Below are positions 31,438 through 42,318 of a stretch of 64,000 nucleotides of DNA, one piece after another. A program made the translations under genes and the position numbers. Position 1 is the stretch's first letter, and every line of letters begins with the position of its first letter. The DNA lies in the NCBI RefSeq assembly GCF_000505665.1, contig NC_023033.1, forward strand, positions 1,826,313-1,890,312, written 5' to 3'. Below the pieces are notes generated by a model that saw nothing but the letters and a program-made list of their open reading frames with translations, had not been told where the DNA came from and ran no database searches. Source of the DNA: Thermosynechococcus sp. NK55a (GTDB taxonomy: Bacteria; Cyanobacteriota; Cyanobacteriia; Thermosynechococcales; Thermosynechococcaceae).

Positions 31438-32283
31438 GTGAAACTGGCAGTGTACGGTAAAGGCGGAATTGGCAAATCCACCACCAGTTGCAACATCTCG
31501 GTGGCGCTGGCGCGGCGGGGCAAAAAAGTCCTGCAAATTGGCTGTGACCCCAAGCACGACAGCACATTTACCCTCACGGGCTTTCTGATTCCCACCATCA
31601 TTGACACCCTCCAAGCCAAGAACTATCACTACGAAGATGTCTGGCCAGAGGATGTAATCTACAAAGGTTATGGCGGTGTGGATTGTGTTGAAGCGGGGGG
31701 CCCTCCAGCCGGCGCAGGGTGTGGGGGCTATGTTGTCGGTGAAACCGTCAAGCTCCTCAAGGAACTCAATGCCTTTGATGAATACGATGTCATTCTCTTT
31801 GACGTTCTTGGGGATGTGGTCTGTGGCGGCTTTGCTGCCCCCCTCAACTATGCTGATTATTGCCTGATTGTCACCGATAACGGCTTTGATGCCCTCTTTG
31901 CGGCCAATCGCATTGCCGCCTCCGTCCGCGAAAAAGCTCGCACGCACCCTCTGCGCCTTGCGGGTCTCATTGGTAATCGCACCAGTAAGCGGGATCTCAT
32001 TGAAAAGTATGTGGCAGCAGTTCCCATGCCCATCCTTGAGGTGCTGCCGCTGATTGAGGATATTCGCGTGTCACGGGTTAAGGGCAAAACCCTCTTTGAG
32101 ATGGCTGAAGGTGATCCGAGTCTCAACTATGTTTGTGACTACTACTTGAACATTGCCGATCAAATTTTGGCGCGGCCTGAGGGTGTCGTGCCTAAGGATG
32201 CCCCCGATCGCGACCTCTTTGCCCTGCTATCTGACTTCTACTTGAATCCTCAGGGATCAGAGCCTTCACTCGCTGCTGTCTAA
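31438..32283 (+). CDS. chlL: Dark-operative protochlorophyllide reductase, iron-sulfur ATP-binding subunit ChlL
   Basis: A 281-residue nitrogenase Fe-protein homologue. It passes electrons from ferredoxin to ChlN-ChlB in light-independent chlorophyll synthesis. The P-loop [10 protein letters not shown] is at residues 6-15, and Cys95 (AGAGCGG) and Cys129 (DVVCGG) ligate the [4Fe-4S] cluster bridging the dimer. I chose the GTG at 31438 because AGGAGG at 31422-31427 sits ten bases upstream and [10 protein letters not shown] is the normal N-terminus. The open frame continues upstream to 31405. The gene is intact, in contrast to chlN downstream. Confidence 0.97.
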   Translation: MKLAVYGKGGIGKSTTSCNISVALARRGKKVLQIGCDPKHDSTFTLTGFLIPTIIDTLQAKNYHYEDVWPEDVIYKGYGGVDCVEAGGPPAGAGCGGYVVGETVKLLKELNAFDEYDVILFDVLGDVVCGGFAAPLNYADYCLIVTDNGFDALFAANRIAASVREKARTHPLRLAGLIGNRTSKRDLIEKYVAAVPMPILEVLPLIEDIRVSRVKGKTLFEMAEGDPSLNYVCDYYLNIADQILARPEGVVPKDAPDRDLFALLSDFYLNPQGSEPSLAAV

Positions 32284-32327
32284 AACTCCCCTAGAATACT
32301 CCACGGAACCCCCTCGCTGGAGTGAGT

Positions 32328-32708
32328 ATGAACCCTGAACAACTACGGCAAAGCGCACGCAGTAAGTGGCTAGCCTACTACCAAGAAAACCGCCATTGGA
32401 TTGTCCGCCTGGCCATTTGGGGTACCTATCGCGGTCAGCGGCGCCCCTCCTCGAGTTTTATTCTGGCAGTACTCACGACCCTAGAGCCCCGCCTAGTGGA
32501 TGCTCTACCCGTCATTGTCGAACTCACCAACGATCCCGATCGCATTATTGCTGCCCTTGGCTTGAACTTCAACCCTGACGAAGAGCTAGCCAATCGGGAT
32601 ACCCCTGCTCAACTGCCCCCAGAACCTCGCTTACTTCCCCCTCAGCCCTTTGTGAGTAATCGGGCTGAAGAACACAGTGAGGAGGCTGCTCGAAGTCATC
32701 AAACCTAG
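32328..32708 (+). CDS. DUF5331 family protein between chlL and chlN
   Basis: A 126-residue protein that I recognise as DUF5331, often found between chlL and chlN in cyanobacteria. The N-terminus MNPEQLRQSARSKWLAYYQE is followed by helices (WIVRLAIWGTYRGQRRPSSS, FILAVLTTLEPRLVDALPVI) and a long acidic, proline-rich tail. GGAG lies five bases before the ATG at 32328. No function is known to me; conserved placement suggests a role in making or regulating dark-operative protochlorophyllide reductase. Gaps of 44 bases before it and 33 after it are consistent with one operon. Confidence 0.82.
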   Translation: MNPEQLRQSARSKWLAYYQENRHWIVRLAIWGTYRGQRRPSSSFILAVLTTLEPRLVDALPVIVELTNDPDRIIAALGLNFNPDEELANRDTPAQLPPEPRLLPPQPFVSNRAEEHSEEAARSHQT

Positions 32709-32717
32709 TTTCAATAG

Positions 32718-34122
<1,405 letters not shown>

Positions 34123-34123
34123 G

Positions 34124-34157
34124 AAAAAGAACCCCCTCTGAAGGTAGCAAGAGGGGG
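34124..34157 (-). terminator. Terminator of the pilMNOQ operon
   Basis: On the minus strand, an 8-bp perfect stem (CCCCCTCT/AGAGGGGG; 34132-34139 with 34150-34157) with a 10-base loop is followed by TTCTTTTT. It lies 41 bases past the pilQ stop and directly behind the chlN stop on the other strand. Confidence 0.82.
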
Positions 34158-34167
34158 CAACAAGCCA

Positions 34168-34193
34168 CACTCCACACTAACACTCCACACTAA
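34168..34193. repeat. Perfect 13-bp tandem duplication at the pilQ 3' end
   Basis: CACTCCACACTAA occurs twice in succession between the terminator and the pilQ stop. Confidence 0.9.
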
Positions 34194-34198
34194 AAACG

Positions 34199-36346
34199 TT
34201 ATTGGGGCGGTTGTAAAATTCGATTTTGGAGATTGGGCGGCATGCTACCTGGCGTTGGCGAGTACTGGTAGCCAAATTCAGCATCCTGGGTATCATTAAT
34301 AATCTTTGGCGTTACCATCACCACCAGTTCATTACGTTGACGTGCGTTGGTTTCCCGGCGGAAGAGTCGCCCCAGGAGGGGAATATCGCCTAGGATGGGA
34401 ATTTTCGTAACTGTTGAGCGATCCTGATCTTGGATGATCCCCGCCAACATCAATGTCTGGCCATCCCGCAGGCGGATCCGCCCTGACTCCATCCGCCGTT
34501 GTGACAGCAGCGTTCCTGTGGACGGGTTTGCTACCCCCGGAAAGACGACCGAATAGGTGCCACTCGGAGCACTCACCTCAGGAGAGAGTTGCAACGTAAC
34601 GAAGCCATTGTCGTCAATTTGATCCACTGTGACATTGAAAATCACCCCTGCAGGTCGAATGATGGGTCGAATTGTCTGAGACTGAAGGGCTGCCCCTGAC
34701 CCTGTCCCCTGAGCTTCAACAGTGGATTCAATCCCTGAGAAAATCTCTTGAGTCAAATTGACCTGGGCAGCACTGCCCTCTTGAATCACAAGGGTTGGAT
34801 TAGTGAGGATTGTCGCATTCCCTGTGTCGATAGCCAATTGAATTTGGGCAAAAAAGTCACTGAGCAAATTACCCACTGGTGTGTTGGGAAAGGGAGGTAA
34901 AGGTGTAGGGGTCAAACCACCCACATTGGGGGTGGTACCACGGATAACGCTGAGTCCATCAGCGCTGAAGATAGCTCCCCAAAGACCGCTACCAAAGTTA
35001 GTGATTAAGTCTGCATTTGCTCTCTGGCCGCGCAGTAGATTAACGTCAATAAACTTGACATTTACCATGACCTGTCGCTTGCGGATGTCAAACTGCTGAA
35101 TGAGCTGGGTGGCAATTTCCACCTTACGTGGTGTGCCAATGAGGGTAATTGTGTTCGTACGAGGATCCCCAACGACCTCCAAACCCTTTAGGAGTGTACT
35201 ACGGCAAATTTGACTGATGGCGCCGCCGGCTGCAGATGGGACCTGAAGCTGCTCACAGCCCGTTGCTGGCGCTTGTCCTGTATCAGGCAAGTTGGCACCA
35301 TACATTTCCAACAACTGCACAGCACCCAACTGTAAGTCACCCTCACGAGTTCGAGTTTCACGGTTGAGGGCTGTTTGAGCGGTTGTTGAGGCTTGGGCAC
35401 CAGCGCCGCCGGCAGTGCCAATAGTACCTCCCGTTTGCGCAATGGAGCTAATTTCCCGTGTGGTTGAACCCGCACCGAAGACTCGCATTTGATTCAAACG
35501 AATGGTGCGAACAATACGGTTTTGGGCATCGGGAGGCAAAGCTTGACCAATAAAGATGGTGCGGCCTTGACGATTGGCTTTGAGGTTGGTGACCCGCAGC
35601 ACGTAGTTGAACACATCTTGGACAGATTCGTTTTCAATGTCGAGGGAGATGGTTGGCCCGCCAGTCGTGCCCCCTTCGGGAAAAACCACGTTCAGATTGA
35701 CTGCCCGTGCCAACAGAGAAAGCACTTCCCGCACGGGCGCTTCCCGCAGGAGTAAGCGGGGAATCCGCTGATTTGTGCCCAGTTCAATAACATCCGGTTC
35801 TGCGTTCAGAGGACTAATGAGCATATCGCCAACGGGTGGCGGTACTGGGCGCGGCAGAAAAGGAGGAACGGCACTGGGGCCGGGGGGCATAGCCGTGGGT
35901 TGGCCCCTGGGAGCAACTTGGGGACCAGCAGGGCCTTGAGCTGTAATGAAGTTAATTTGCAGGCCAGCGCGTCCTTCGCGGATGACCTCACCAATGGGGG
36001 CAGCACTAATGCCATTCACGGTGACGCGGATGGTTTTGGCATCGAGTTGCACGACCTCGACGGAGGAGATACCGGGAGCGGGGTTCTCTTGGCGGAAGGC
36101 CCCCCCTTGGGGTAGGCGCAGTTGGCTATTGGCAATGTCGGCAATGGAGGTATTGCCACGATTGACAGTGAAAACCGCTGGCCGTAGATTCCCTTGCACG
36201 TTAAAAAGGAGCTGGATACCGTTAGCAGCAGTCACAAGGCGAATGGCGGTAATTTCTGTGGCTGCGGCCCAAGTGGGTGTTTGACCTGCAGCAATGAGGG
36301 CCGTTGTGGCCACCCCTAAACCGAGACGATGTAAAAACTGACTCAC
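34199..36346 (-). CDS. pilQ: Type IV pilus secretin PilQ
   Basis: A 715-residue outer-membrane secretin for pilus extrusion. It has a signal peptide (MSQFLHRLGLGVATTALIAAGQT), then an AMIN-like domain (ITAIRLVTAANGIQLLFNVQG). A proline-rich linker near residues 140-175 precedes a secretin/TonB short N-terminal domain (LLLREAPVREVLSLLARAV). The C-terminal secretin beta domain includes VMVNVKFIDVN, TILTNPTLVIQEGS, and SGRIRLRDGQTLMLAGII and ends near LVVMVTPKII. It is the last gene of the pilM-N-O-Q operon, 94 bases after pilO. No PilP gene lies in the operon. Confidence 0.95.
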   Translation of the reverse strand: MSQFLHRLGLGVATTALIAAGQTPTWAAATEITAIRLVTAANGIQLLFNVQGNLRPAVFTVNRGNTSIADIANSQLRLPQGGAFRQENPAPGISSVEVVQLDAKTIRVTVNGISAAPIGEVIREGRAGLQINFITAQGPAGPQVAPRGQPTAMPPGPSAVPPFLPRPVPPPVGDMLISPLNAEPDVIELGTNQRIPRLLLREAPVREVLSLLARAVNLNVVFPEGGTTGGPTISLDIENESVQDVFNYVLRVTNLKANRQGRTIFIGQALPPDAQNRIVRTIRLNQMRVFGAGSTTREISSIAQTGGTIGTAGGAGAQASTTAQTALNRETRTREGDLQLGAVQLLEMYGANLPDTGQAPATGCEQLQVPSAAGGAISQICRSTLLKGLEVVGDPRTNTITLIGTPRKVEIATQLIQQFDIRKRQVMVNVKFIDVNLLRGQRANADLITNFGSGLWGAIFSADGLSVIRGTTPNVGGLTPTPLPPFPNTPVGNLLSDFFAQIQLAIDTGNATILTNPTLVIQEGSAAQVNLTQEIFSGIESTVEAQGTGSGAALQSQTIRPIIRPAGVIFNVTVDQIDDNGFVTLQLSPEVSAPSGTYSVVFPGVANPSTGTLLSQRRMESGRIRLRDGQTLMLAGIIQDQDRSTVTKIPILGDIPLLGRLFRRETNARQRNELVVMVTPKIINDTQDAEFGYQYSPTPGSMPPNLQNRILQPPQ

Positions 36347-36440
36347 GATGCTTGACTCCTCACAAATGCCACCAAACCTACGAAAAGAGAATGCTACTCA
36401 GTCCTAAAATAATCTACGCTGCTTCTTTAATTGCCATGCG

Positions 36441-37178
36441 CTATTGCTGTTGTGGTTGCTGCCGTTGTCCTTGCTGCTCACCTCCTTGGGGTTTTTCCTC
36501 CTGAGGGGGGGGTGCTAAAGCAGCGATTTCCTCAGGGGTTAGGGGCACATAGGCTATGAGCTTAAATGTGGTAGTGACGTCACCAGGCTTGTCGGCTATC
36601 GCTTCCATCGTCAGGTTGTTAATAACGAGGAAGTTTTGCTGCTGATCAATTTTTTGCATAATCTGCAAAATACTGGGAAATGGCCCTTGAACTGTAATGT
36701 TGGTAACTTGTCGTTTTAGCTTGCCATTTAATTCTGGACCCAGGGAGCCATCTTGGACGATTCCTGAACCTGCACTATCAGGTTCAAAGGTGATGAGTTG
36801 AGCGCCGCTTGTAACAATCAGCCGGTTAATGTCCAGTAAGAGGGTGTCAAGGGCTGCTTGGGTAGCAAAGAGCGATCGCACATCCCGATTTTCCTGCTTG
36901 GCGCGCTCTAACCCCGCGATCACATCATTGAGTTGCTTCAGGAGCACTTCCCGCTGGGAGAGGTCATTTTCCTGTTGGGTAATTTCTTGCTGTAGCTTGG
37001 CGGCTTCCTCGAGCTTGGGGGCAATGAGAAGACTGCCCAGATAGACGGCGGCTCCCAAACCAACAAGGGCAATCAATACCCCACTCACTAGGGGTGTCAA
37101 GGTGATGCCAAAGACTGTCGGATAATTGGGTGCTGGTTCCTCAAGTGGGGGGCCGCCAAAATCGCCAGTTAGAGTCAT
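36441..37178 (-). CDS. pilO: Type IV pilus inner-membrane protein PilO
   Basis: A 245-residue protein with one N-terminal membrane helix (about residues 28-50, PLVSGVLIALVGLGAAVYLGS). A coiled-coil segment follows (LEEAAKLQQEITQQENDLSQ), then a ferredoxin-like periplasmic domain (ITVQGPFPSILQIMQKIDQQ). The C-terminus is Pro/Gln-rich. This is the PilO layout: with PilN it forms the alignment subcomplex that links the cytoplasmic motor platform to PilQ. Its start overlaps the pilN stop by four bases (ATGA-type), so the two are translationally coupled. Confidence 0.88.
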   Translation of the reverse strand: MTLTGDFGGPPLEEPAPNYPTVFGITLTPLVSGVLIALVGLGAAVYLGSLLIAPKLEEAAKLQQEITQQENDLSQREVLLKQLNDVIAGLERAKQENRDVRSLFATQAALDTLLLDINRLIVTSGAQLITFEPDSAGSGIVQDGSLGPELNGKLKRQVTNITVQGPFPSILQIMQKIDQQQNFLVINNLTMEAIADKPGDVTTTFKLIAYVPLTPEEIAALAPPPQEEKPQGGEQQGQRQQPQQQ

Positions 37179-37876
37179 TGCTGTACCACTCCTTTTTCTT
37201 TGAGAAATTGAATGCGCGCCACTAGTCCTTGAAGGCCATTGGCGGCAAGTTGCTCAAGGAGTTCCGATGCCGGCACGCTAGCGATCGCGGTCTTAACACT
37301 AAAGGAAACAGTGGTGATTTTCTCCTCTGCGTTGCCACCGGTTGAGCGCTCAGCCTTGATTAACTGGGTGGCCTTGCCATCAAAGAAGGGAGAGCGATTT
37401 TGCAGGAGCAATAGAAACTCACTCACGGCGTCAAAGGACACCGCTGTTCCCTCGATGGTTAACTCCTGCAATGCTTCTCCCCCTTGGGTAATTTTGCGAA
37501 TTTGTACCCCTGCTGGCGTTTGAGTTGCCATACTGCGCATCGCCGCAGACCAAGGTTTGACCTGATTAAAGACGCTGGCAAGGGCTTTGGTTTCAGCGGC
37601 AATTTGATCTTGCTCTTTTTTAATTTGATCCATACGTTGCAAATCCGGCGAAATTGCAGCAAGGCGATCTTGAATTGTTTTTTGCTTATTCGCCAGTTGT
37701 TGCAGCCAGAGGTTGGCACCCACTGAGCCCAGGAGAGCGAGACCCACAAAGAAGAGGGCGGCAATACTACCAATAATAATCGGTACGTTACTCATTCCTG
37801 CTGCTGTGGTTGTCGCAGCAGCCATCCCTCCCACTTCAGGACGTTCTTTGAGGAGGTTAATCTCAATTGAGTACAT
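37175..37876 (-). CDS. pilN: Type IV pilus inner-membrane protein PilN
   Basis: A 233-residue protein starting MYSIEINLLKERPE. The short cytoplasmic N-terminal INLL motif is the segment that in other bacteria inserts into a groove of PilM. One membrane helix follows (about residues 30-55, SNVPIIIGSIAALFFVGLALLG), then a coiled coil (NKQKTIQDRLAAISPDLQRM) and a periplasmic fimbrial-assembly domain. It starts eight bases after pilM ends and overlaps pilO by four bases. Confidence 0.9.
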   Translation of the reverse strand: MYSIEINLLKERPEVGGMAAATTTAAGMSNVPIIIGSIAALFFVGLALLGSVGANLWLQQLANKQKTIQDRLAAISPDLQRMDQIKKEQDQIAAETKALASVFNQVKPWSAAMRSMATQTPAGVQIRKITQGGEALQELTIEGTAVSFDAVSEFLLLLQNRSPFFDGKATQLIKAERSTGGNAEEKITTVSFSVKTAIASVPASELLEQLAANGLQGLVARIQFLKEKGVVQQ

Positions 37877-37884
37877 ACATGCTC

Positions 37885-38976
37885 CTAAGCGCCACGCAGA
37901 CCAAGACCAATCACCGTGCCGAGGGCAGGGCGTTTTTCGAGGGGAATCTCTTCAGGAGTTTGCAGCCCTAGCAAACTAATGGGGTCAACTAAAGTGGTGG
38001 CATAGTTGAGTCGCTGACTAAAAAACTCATCCACTTGACCGATACTGGCACCCGGACCTGCCAGCAGCAACTGTGACACCTCTAGACTCTCCCCTTGATT
38101 GAGATAGAAGTCTATGGAGCGGCGGATTTCGTCCGCCAGATCCGAGAGAACGCGCAAAATAGCTGCGCCACTGGGGTTGAGGGCTCCGGTTAAATCCATT
38201 GGCTCTAGGGGAACCGTAAGATTCTCAATGAGGTCAACGCCCATGGAGGGAGGTAAATTCATGGCGCGGCTGATGGCCTCTTGCATGCGTTCTTTACCAA
38301 TGGGCACTTTGCGGTTAAACTGGGGAATCCCATCCTTGACGATGCTAATTTCTGTGCCTTCATCGCCAATATCAATAATGGCTGCTGCTTCCCCCACAAA
38401 TTGTTGTAGCGAATCCCGCAGCGTACGCATGAGGGCAAAATTGGTAACTTCCAATGCAGTCAGTTGCAAACCGGCTTGGGTAAAGGCATTGATGTAGGCA
38501 TCGGTCACCTCGCGGGGTGTACCCACCAACAGGATTTCTACTCGCTCAATGCCATCTTCATCAAGGGTGGTTCCCAGCTTTTGATAGTCAACATCCGCTT
38601 CTTCGCGGGGAAAGGGGAGGTAGAGGGGGGCTTCCTGCATGAGAACCACTTCCCGCAATTCGTAGTCCGGTAATTCAGCAGGCAGGCGAATCAGGCGAAT
38701 CACGGCTTCATTCATGGGAATGGCACTGATCACCTCTTTTTGTTTGATGCGTTTATCTTCAATCCCTTGACGGATGGCATCGGCGACGGCGGTGGTGTCA
38801 ATAATGCGGCCTTCTTCAATAGCGCCTTCAGCCAAGGGTACTGAGGCCATGGCCGTCATTTTCAGACCCTGCTTTTGCCGCTGAATCTGCACGATATTGA
38901 CCCGCTCTGGGGTGAGTTCAATCCCCAAGCCTTGCTTTGGTTTTGCAAATAGGTTTCCCAGCACAATATCACCCAC
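37885..38976 (-). CDS. pilM: Type IV pilus assembly ATPase-like protein PilM
   Basis: A 363-residue actin-like protein of the PilM/FtsA fold. It forms the cytoplasmic ring that binds PilN. Typical motifs are GLGIELTPERVNIVQIQ near the N-terminus, ISAIPMNEAVIRLIRLP near residue 85, AAIIDIGDEGTEISIVKDG near 195, RSIDFYLNQGE near 295 and LLLAGPGASIGQVDEF near 310. The longest start is the GTG at 38976; a second GTG four codons later would give MLGNLFAKPKQG, closer to the common N-terminus. It is the first gene of the pilMNOQ operon. Confidence 0.93.
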   Translation of the reverse strand: MGDIVLGNLFAKPKQGLGIELTPERVNIVQIQRQKQGLKMTAMASVPLAEGAIEEGRIIDTTAVADAIRQGIEDKRIKQKEVISAIPMNEAVIRLIRLPAELPDYELREVVLMQEAPLYLPFPREEADVDYQKLGTTLDEDGIERVEILLVGTPREVTDAYINAFTQAGLQLTALEVTNFALMRTLRDSLQQFVGEAAAIIDIGDEGTEISIVKDGIPQFNRKVPIGKERMQEAISRAMNLPPSMGVDLIENLTVPLEPMDLTGALNPSGAAILRVLSDLADEIRRSIDFYLNQGESLEVSQLLLAGPGASIGQVDEFFSQRLNYATTLVDPISLLGLQTPEEIPLEKRPALGTVIGLGLRGA

Positions 38977-39150
38977 CAGTAACGGTCAAGTGTCCATGAA
39001 CGAAACGACGTCAAGAGTCAAGGATAAGGGTTTCACAACAGAGCAGCGTTGCACCCGAGGGGGTTATGCAAATGCCGCTATTGCTAAGGCAATCATAACC
39101 AATGGGCATCGGTTCTTTTCAATGGGTTGGTATGGTTTGCAAAGTGTCTT

Positions 39151-39170
39151 TATGCAAAAGTATGCAAAAC
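39151..39170. repeat. 10-bp tandem pair upstream of pilM
   Basis: TATGCAAAAG is followed directly by TATGCAAAAC (9 of 10 identical). It sits in the 286-bp gap between the pilM start and the ackA stop; I see no gene there. Confidence 0.6.
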
Positions 39171-39262
39171 TGAAGGGCAAACCTGTGGCAATGTGCAAGG
39201 CCCCTATTGCGTACTAGGAAAGATAAAAATGCTCATAAAAAACGTGAGCTGGTGATGGGGAG

Positions 39263-40492
39263 CTATAAAAGTTGTCCACAGGCACGGGCGATCGCCCAAT
39301 CTTCTTGGGTCTGAACCACGAGCACTTGTACAGGAGCAGTAGGCAGCGCAATGTTACGATCCCCTTTACCCTTTTCGTTAGCTGTGCCATCTAACTCAAT
39401 TCCCAGCCAAGCTAGCCCTCGGCAGACATCGCGGCGCACACCTGCGGCGTTTTCACCAATTCCTGCCGTGAATACCAATGCATCGAGGCTCCCAAGAGCT
39501 GGCAACAGACTGGCAATGCCCCGCTGTAGGGAATAGATAAAGCAGTCATAGGCCAACTGGGCTTGGGTATTTCCCTGATCAATGGCTGCCAAAATCTGCC
39601 GCAAATCATTACTCACTCCAGAGACGCCCAACAGTCCCGATTGCCGATTCACCAGCCGCTCCAGTTCTTCAACCGTCCGACCCCGCCGCAGTAGATAGAG
39701 CAAAATCCCCGGATCAATGTCGCCACAGCGCGTCCCCATCATCACTCCCGCTGTAGGGGTAAAACCCATCGTGGTTTCCACGGAGATTCCTCCCTTGACC
39801 GCAGTCAGAGAACAACCATTCCCGAGGTGGCAGCTAATCAGGCACAACTCTGCTAGGGGACGCTGCAACAGGGTCGCAGCCCGCTCACTGACGTATTGAT
39901 GGCTAATGCCGTGGAAGCCATAGCGTTGAATACCAGCAGTTGTTAGTTCATAGGGAATGGCGTAGGTGCGTGCCACTGCTGGCAGTTGAGCATGGAAAGC
40001 AGTATCAAACACGGCCACTTGGGGCGTTTGGGGACAAATGTCGGCCATTAATTCTATCCCCAGCAGGTTGGCTGGATTGTGGAGCGGCGCATATTCACTA
40101 AATTCGGTAATCACTGCTTTCACCTGTGCATTCACTCGCACTGGTGCTTGGTAACGGCTACCGCCATGGACAACGCGATGACCGATGATCGTAATTTCTG
40201 CAAGGCTTTCCAAGAGCTTTGTCTGGCCACTGGTGAGGGTGTCTAGGAGGCTTTTGAGCCAGTCCCGTAGGCCTGTAATTCCCCCCTCTGGGTGAGTTAA
40301 GTTGGCTTCGTAGCACTGGTCGGCAGTGGTTACCTTGAGATGCGCCACCGTCGGGTTTTGTCCCCAATCGAGGAGGCCTTGCCAAAGGGGAGTGGGGGGT
40401 GTAGCAGCCGTTGCCCCTATTTCAGGGGCTAGCCGATACAAACAGGCTTTGAGGCTACTAGAGCCAGCATTTAACACCAGCACCGTGATCAT
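39263..40492 (-). CDS. ackA: Acetate kinase
   Basis: A 409-residue ASKHA-fold kinase that interconverts acetate plus ATP and acetyl phosphate plus ADP. Motifs include VLNAGSSSLKACLY at the N-terminus, IIGHRVVHGG near residue 105, VAVFDTAFHAQLP near 160 with the catalytic Asp, HGISHQYVSERA, SCHLGNGCSLTAVKGG, GTRCGDIDPGI and VFTAGIGENAAGVR. The start ATG at 40490-40492 matches the family. No pta gene is adjacent; the nearest neighbours are pilM and a divergent phospholipase D-like gene. Confidence 0.96.
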   Translation of the reverse strand: MITVLVLNAGSSSLKACLYRLAPEIGATAATPPTPLWQGLLDWGQNPTVAHLKVTTADQCYEANLTHPEGGITGLRDWLKSLLDTLTSGQTKLLESLAEITIIGHRVVHGGSRYQAPVRVNAQVKAVITEFSEYAPLHNPANLLGIELMADICPQTPQVAVFDTAFHAQLPAVARTYAIPYELTTAGIQRYGFHGISHQYVSERAATLLQRPLAELCLISCHLGNGCSLTAVKGGISVETTMGFTPTAGVMMGTRCGDIDPGILLYLLRRGRTVEELERLVNRQSGLLGVSGVSNDLRQILAAIDQGNTQAQLAYDCFIYSLQRGIASLLPALGSLDALVFTAGIGENAAGVRRDVCRGLAWLGIELDGTANEKGKGDRNIALPTAPVQVLVVQTQEDWAIARACGQLL

Positions 40493-40614
40493 GGCAGCTC
40501 AGCAAAAGCATTGCCTCTATCCTAGCCAAGCGCCTTTGGCAACCGATGCAGCGCAGAACACCTTGAGGCGAAAAACATGGCCCTAGAATTGGGACAGGCA
40601 TTGGGGAAGTTAGC

Positions 40615-42312
40615 ATGTTTTGGCAAAAGCTGAAATGGCGGCGACAGGGTGTGTATCTGCTGTTGTTTCTCCTGGGGCTGTTAATTGCTGCAGTGGTGTT
40701 CACCCAATTGCGATCGCACCCCATTATCCGCCCTTCCCTAAGCCCGCTGCCTCAACATCCGCAAATTGCGGTACACATGAATCACTCCCAAGCCCACAGT
40801 TACCAAGAACCCTATCGCCCCTATACCCGTGAAGGGGAAGACCTTGAGGCAATCATGATTGAGCAGATTGCTAAGGCACAAAAGACCATTGATGTGGCGG
40901 TGCAGGAGTTTCGCCTCCCGAATCTGGCAAAGGCGCTAGCAGCACGGCAGCGGGCAGGCGTACGGGTACGGGTGGTAATGGAGAATACCTACACTGCCCC
41001 TTGGGCAAAATACAGTGCTGCTCAAGTCAGTGCCATGGATCCGAGGATGCGGGAGCGCTATAACGACTGGAAGGCGCTTGTGGATACCAACGGCGATGGC
41101 CAACTCAGTGCAGCGGAATTGAGCGATCGCGACGTGCAGACCATTCTCAACGAGGCGAAGATTCCTTGGATTGATGACACTGCCGATGGCTCCAAGGGCA
41201 GCATGCTCATGCACCACAAGTTTATTGTGATAGACAATCGTCAAGTGATTGCAACTACGGCGAACTTTACCCTCAGTGATGTCCACGGTGACTTGGCACG
41301 ACCGGATACCCGTGGCAATGCCAACTCCCTTTTAGTGATTGATAGCCCCGCCGTGGCACGCCTATTTACCGAGGAATTTAACATCATGTGGGGCGATGGC
41401 CCCGGTGGTCAGCCCAACAGTCGCTTTGGGGTCAAAAAGCCGGTGCGTCCCCCCCAACGGGTGCCTGTGGGCGATGCCATAGTCATGGTGCGCTTTTCGC
41501 CGACCCCGCGATCGCAACCCTGGGCGGCCTCTACAAACGGCCTCATTGGTCAAATCCTGAGTCGCAGTCGCCAAAGAATTGATATGGCGCTCTTTGTCTT
41601 CTCGGATCAGGAACTGTCCAACGTTTTAGAGGAACGCCATGACCAAGGGGTAAAAATTCGTGCCCTCATTGATGCCGGATTTATCTACCGTGACTTTAGC
41701 GAAGCCCTCGATATGATGGGAGTGGCGATGGCGAATACGGCTCAAGCCCGTCAAGGTAACTGTTACTACGAAACCGGTAACCGCCCCTGGCAAAACCCCA
41801 TTCAAACGGTGGGCACTCCCCTACTACCGGAGGGGGATAAGCTGCACCATAAGTATGGCGTTATTGACGATCGCACCGTGATTGTGGGTTCCCACAACTG
41901 GTCAGAAGCAGCCAATCGCGGTAACGATGAATTTTTGCTGGTGATTGAGCATCCCACGGTAGCAGCTCACTATGAACGGGAGTTTGAGCGGCTCTATAGC
42001 AATAGTCGTCTGGGTCTACCGCAACACACTCGCGATCGCCTCCAGCAACAGTTGACCGCCTGTGGCGGTAATATTGCCACCCGACTTGCCCCCTCTTCCG
42101 CAAATCGTGCCCGCACGCCTACCTCACGGGTCAATTTGAACACAGCTACTGCGGCTGAACTGGAGACCCTACCGGGCGTCGGACCAAAACTAGCGGCCGA
42201 AATTATCCGTGCCCGCGAGCAAAAGCCTTTTAATTCCTTGGCGGATCTAGATGCCGTCCCCGGTGTTGGGCCGAAGCTCCTGGAACGCCTGCGCGATCGC
42301 GTGACATGGTAA
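40615..42312 (+). CDS. Membrane-anchored PLD-family nuclease-like protein with EF-hand and ComEA-type HhH
   Basis: A 565-residue protein with four recognisable parts. An N-terminal membrane helix (about residues 12-31, GVYLLLFLLGLLIAAVVFTQ) is followed by the first PLD half with MHHKFIVIDNRQVIATTANF near residue 200. Before that motif lies an EF-hand-like calcium loop, DTNGDGQLSAAEL, near 157-169. The second PLD half has LHHKYGVIDDRTVIVGSHNW near 410. The C-terminus (about 505-565) is a tandem helix-hairpin-helix like ComEA (VNLNTATAAELETLPGVGPK, LDAVPGVGPKLLERL). Two HKD motifs make an active phosphodiesterase likely, and HhH suggests DNA as substrate. A surface nuclease linked to DNA uptake or nutrient salvage is inference. 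Confidence 0.88.
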   Translation: MFWQKLKWRRQGVYLLLFLLGLLIAAVVFTQLRSHPIIRPSLSPLPQHPQIAVHMNHSQAHSYQEPYRPYTREGEDLEAIMIEQIAKAQKTIDVAVQEFRLPNLAKALAARQRAGVRVRVVMENTYTAPWAKYSAAQVSAMDPRMRERYNDWKALVDTNGDGQLSAAELSDRDVQTILNEAKIPWIDDTADGSKGSMLMHHKFIVIDNRQVIATTANFTLSDVHGDLARPDTRGNANSLLVIDSPAVARLFTEEFNIMWGDGPGGQPNSRFGVKKPVRPPQRVPVGDAIVMVRFSPTPRSQPWAASTNGLIGQILSRSRQRIDMALFVFSDQELSNVLEERHDQGVKIRALIDAGFIYRDFSEALDMMGVAMANTAQARQGNCYYETGNRPWQNPIQTVGTPLLPEGDKLHHKYGVIDDRTVIVGSHNWSEAANRGNDEFLLVIEHPTVAAHYEREFERLYSNSRLGLPQHTRDRLQQQLTACGGNIATRLAPSSANRARTPTSRVNLNTATAAELETLPGVGPKLAAEIIRAREQKPFNSLADLDAVPGVGPKLLERLRDRVTW

Positions 42313-42318
42313 CGGCCT

